In this document: positions 14,652 through 16,141 of the stretch, piece after piece
Position numbering within the stretch: position 1 is the stretch's first letter
How the letters are laid out: the number at the start of each line of letters is the position of its first letter
DNA from: Oscillospiraceae bacterium
Lineage (GTDB): Bacteria; Bacillota; Clostridia; UBA1381
Length of the DNA stretch: 16,141 bases
NCBI GenBank assembly: GCA_022508725.1
Contig: JAFLUR010000012.1
Location: 1 to 16,141, forward strand
Reading direction: 5' to 3'
Made by a program: the position numbers and the translations under genes
Notes under the pieces: model-generated
Told to the model about the DNA's origin: nothing
The model's database searches: none
What the model saw: only the letters and a program-made list of their open reading frames with translations

Positions 14652-16141
14652 TCAAACCGGAACGGATATGATTACCTCCGTACCTTTATTATATTCGCTT
14701 GTAATTTTTATATTTCCTCCGAATGACTCGATGATCTGCTTTGCAATGGCAAGTCCGAGTCCCGTTCCGCCCGTTTCTCTCGATCTTGCCTTATCCACTC
14801 TGTAAAATCTTTCAAATATATGCGGCATATTTTCCTCGGGTATTCCTATTCCGTTATCAACCACCTTTATATACACATCATTGTAAAGGGCTCCGGAATA
14901 CACCTCTATATTTCCGCCCTCCGGAGTGTATTTTATGGCATTGCTTATTATATTGATGATAACCTGTTCGAGTCTGTCCCTGTTTCCGGTTACGGCAGGC
15001 GTGTCGGAGATGGATTTATATGTGAGAGTCTGCCCTTTGTTTTCCGCGTTTATGCTTATATTCTGCACTATCCGCTCCAGTAATTGATTAACATCTATCT
15101 TATCGCTGTTCATTTGAACGTCCGCCGATGAGTCAAGCTGCGAAAGAGTCAGAAGATCCTTTACAATTCTCGTCATTCTGTCCGCCTCGCTTTCTATGAC
15201 CGACAGAAACTTTTCCTGTGTCTTTCCGTCCACAGACATATCGAGCAGCGTTTCGGTATATGATTTTATGGTCGTAAGCGGCGTTCTCAGCTCATGAGAT
15301 ACATTTGCCACAAATTCGCGTCTTGACAGCTCCAGCTCCTGCTGTTTGGTAATATCATGTATAACCGCCACAACACCGTCTATCGTATCATTGTTGTTAA
15401 ATGATGCGAAATTCATTTTCAGAAGCCTTCCGTCCGCGGTCGTCATGGTCCTTTCAACGGGATATTCCCAGTCTATATACAGCAGATCTCCGATCGTTAT
15501 TTTCGAGTCGGCGTCCTTGAATATCTCATCAAATTCCATGCCTTCAAAATCATACACACCGAATATTCTCTGAGCCTCGGTGTTTCCGTGTATTACATAT
15601 CCGTCGGTGTCGAAAGCAAGGATACCGTCGGTAATATTTCGGAAAATTTCTTCCATTTTTGCCTTTTCGCCGCTTATTTCCTTAAGGCTGTTCGTAAGTG
15701 TGGACGACATTGCATAAAAGGTCTTTCCGAGCCGTCCTATCTCATCGTCCGCATATGCCGGCTCGGCTTTATCCGTCTTTCCCGCCGCCATGCGTTCGGC
15801 TCTTTTTATAAGATTGATGATCGGAACCGTTATTGTTCTCGAAAGAAGATAACCTATAAGCACCGCAAAAACCACGCCGAACAGCAGCGCCTGCATCATA
15901 AGATAAAATATATTCTGCATTATGCCGTTGAGCTCATCCTTTGTATCCTTTACATATAAAATATACGCAACCTCTCCGCCCTTTTTTATCGGAACGGCAT
16001 AATCCATGTAATTAAGCTCCGAATTGACGATATTTCCGCATACTCCCGTCATTGCCGCAATTATATTGTCGCTTGTCTCATGGTTCCGGCTTTTGGCGCT
16101 GTCCGATGTTGCCAAAACCTCGAGAGTTTCGGCGTCAAGCA
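14652..16141 (-). CDS. walK: WalK-type sensor histidine kinase, N-terminus beyond the window
   Basis: The frame stays open through the right window edge, so the first part of the gene is missing; 495 codons are visible. In order: the end of an extracytoplasmic sensor domain (LDAETLEVLATSD, then NYMDYAVPI), a transmembrane helix (LMMQALLFGVVFAVLIGYLL), a HAMP linker, a PAS domain (MEEIFRNITDGILAFDTDG), the HisKA domain with FVANVSHELRTPLTT, whose phosphorylated His is encoded at 15294-15296, and an ATPase domain with the N box (IINIISNAIKYTPEGG), DNGIGIP and GTGLGLAIAK. The sensor-TM-HAMP-PAS-HisKA order and the following walH and walI identify it as WalK (VicK/YycG), which phosphorylates WalR to control cell-wall hydrolases. 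walR should lie just beyond the right edge. No terminator is clear after the stop. Confidence 0.9.
   Translation of the reverse strand, partial: LDAETLEVLATSDSAKSRNHETSDNIIAAMTGVCGNIVNSELNYMDYAVPIKKGGEVAYILYVKDTKDELNGIMQNIFYLMMQALLFGVVFAVLIGYLLSRTITVPIINLIKRAERMAAGKTDKAEPAYADDEIGRLGKTFYAMSSTLTNSLKEISGEKAKMEEIFRNITDGILAFDTDGYVIHGNTEAQRIFGVYDFEGMEFDEIFKDADSKITIGDLLYIDWEYPVERTMTTADGRLLKMNFASFNNNDTIDGVVAVIHDITKQQELELSRREFVANVSHELRTPLTTIKSYTETLLDMSVDGKTQEKFLSVIESEADRMTRIVKDLLTLSQLDSSADVQMNSDKIDVNQLLERIVQNISINAENKGQTLTYKSISDTPAVTGNRDRLEQVIINIISNAIKYTPEGGNIEVYSGALYNDVYIKVVDNGIGIPEENMPHIFERFYRVDKARSRETGGTGLGLAIAKQIIESFGGNIKITSEYNKGTEVIISVPV

Overview
The window looks like chromosomal DNA of a low-to-mid GC anaerobic Bacillota, most likely a Clostridia member. 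The evidence is a WalK/WalH/WalI cell-wall control cluster, PdxS/PdxT (DXP-independent) vitamin B6 synthesis, a YitJ-type bifunctional methionine enzyme, strong GGAGG-type ribosome binding sites, extended -10 sigma-A promoters, and a secreted glycosidase ending in a copper-amine-oxidase-like stalk domain of a kind common in Clostridia. Genus cannot be decided from the sequence alone. I see no tRNA, rRNA, CRISPR array, prophage or transposase gene.

Layout. On the + strand, positions 59-2191 carry a well-formed promoter, a secreted GH26-like glycoside hydrolase (129-1865) and a small alkyltransferase-like DNA-repair protein (1889-2191). A perfect 13-bp inverted repeat (2250-2284) closes this unit. 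Everything else is on the - strand. Reading leftward from the right edge: a WalK-type sensor kinase (cut by the window end), a small secreted protein of unknown function with its own promoter, walH and walI. Next comes a roughly 390-bp non-coding patch holding a MITE-like element (11169-11336), a two-copy short repeat and a probable terminator. It is followed by a lone adenine-specific DNA methylase with an N-terminal helix-turn-helix and a TaqI-like specificity region (9161-11146), then the pdxS-pdxT operon with its own promoter and a terminator. Last is a four-gene metabolic run: SGNH esterase, HAD phosphatase, homocysteine methyltransferase/methylenetetrahydrofolate reductase fusion, and a COG2509-type flavoprotein.

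How the genes work together. WalK, WalH and WalI form the membrane signalling module that tunes cell-wall hydrolysis; the extra secreted protein between walK and walH may take part, but only its position suggests so. PdxS and PdxT form the pyridoxal-phosphate synthase. The HAD, methyltransferase/reductase and flavoprotein genes are tightly packed or overlapping and are probably co-transcribed. The methylase has no restriction partner in view.

The most notable unexplained structure is that the methylase sits between two different repeat elements: the MITE-like element 22 bp upstream of its start, and a 36-bp dispersed repeat that supplies its last seven codons and stop. A second copy of that repeat lies 6.8 kb away (2326-2361), next to a hairpin-rich intergenic patch. 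I did not find a convincing wholly new multi-gene system here.
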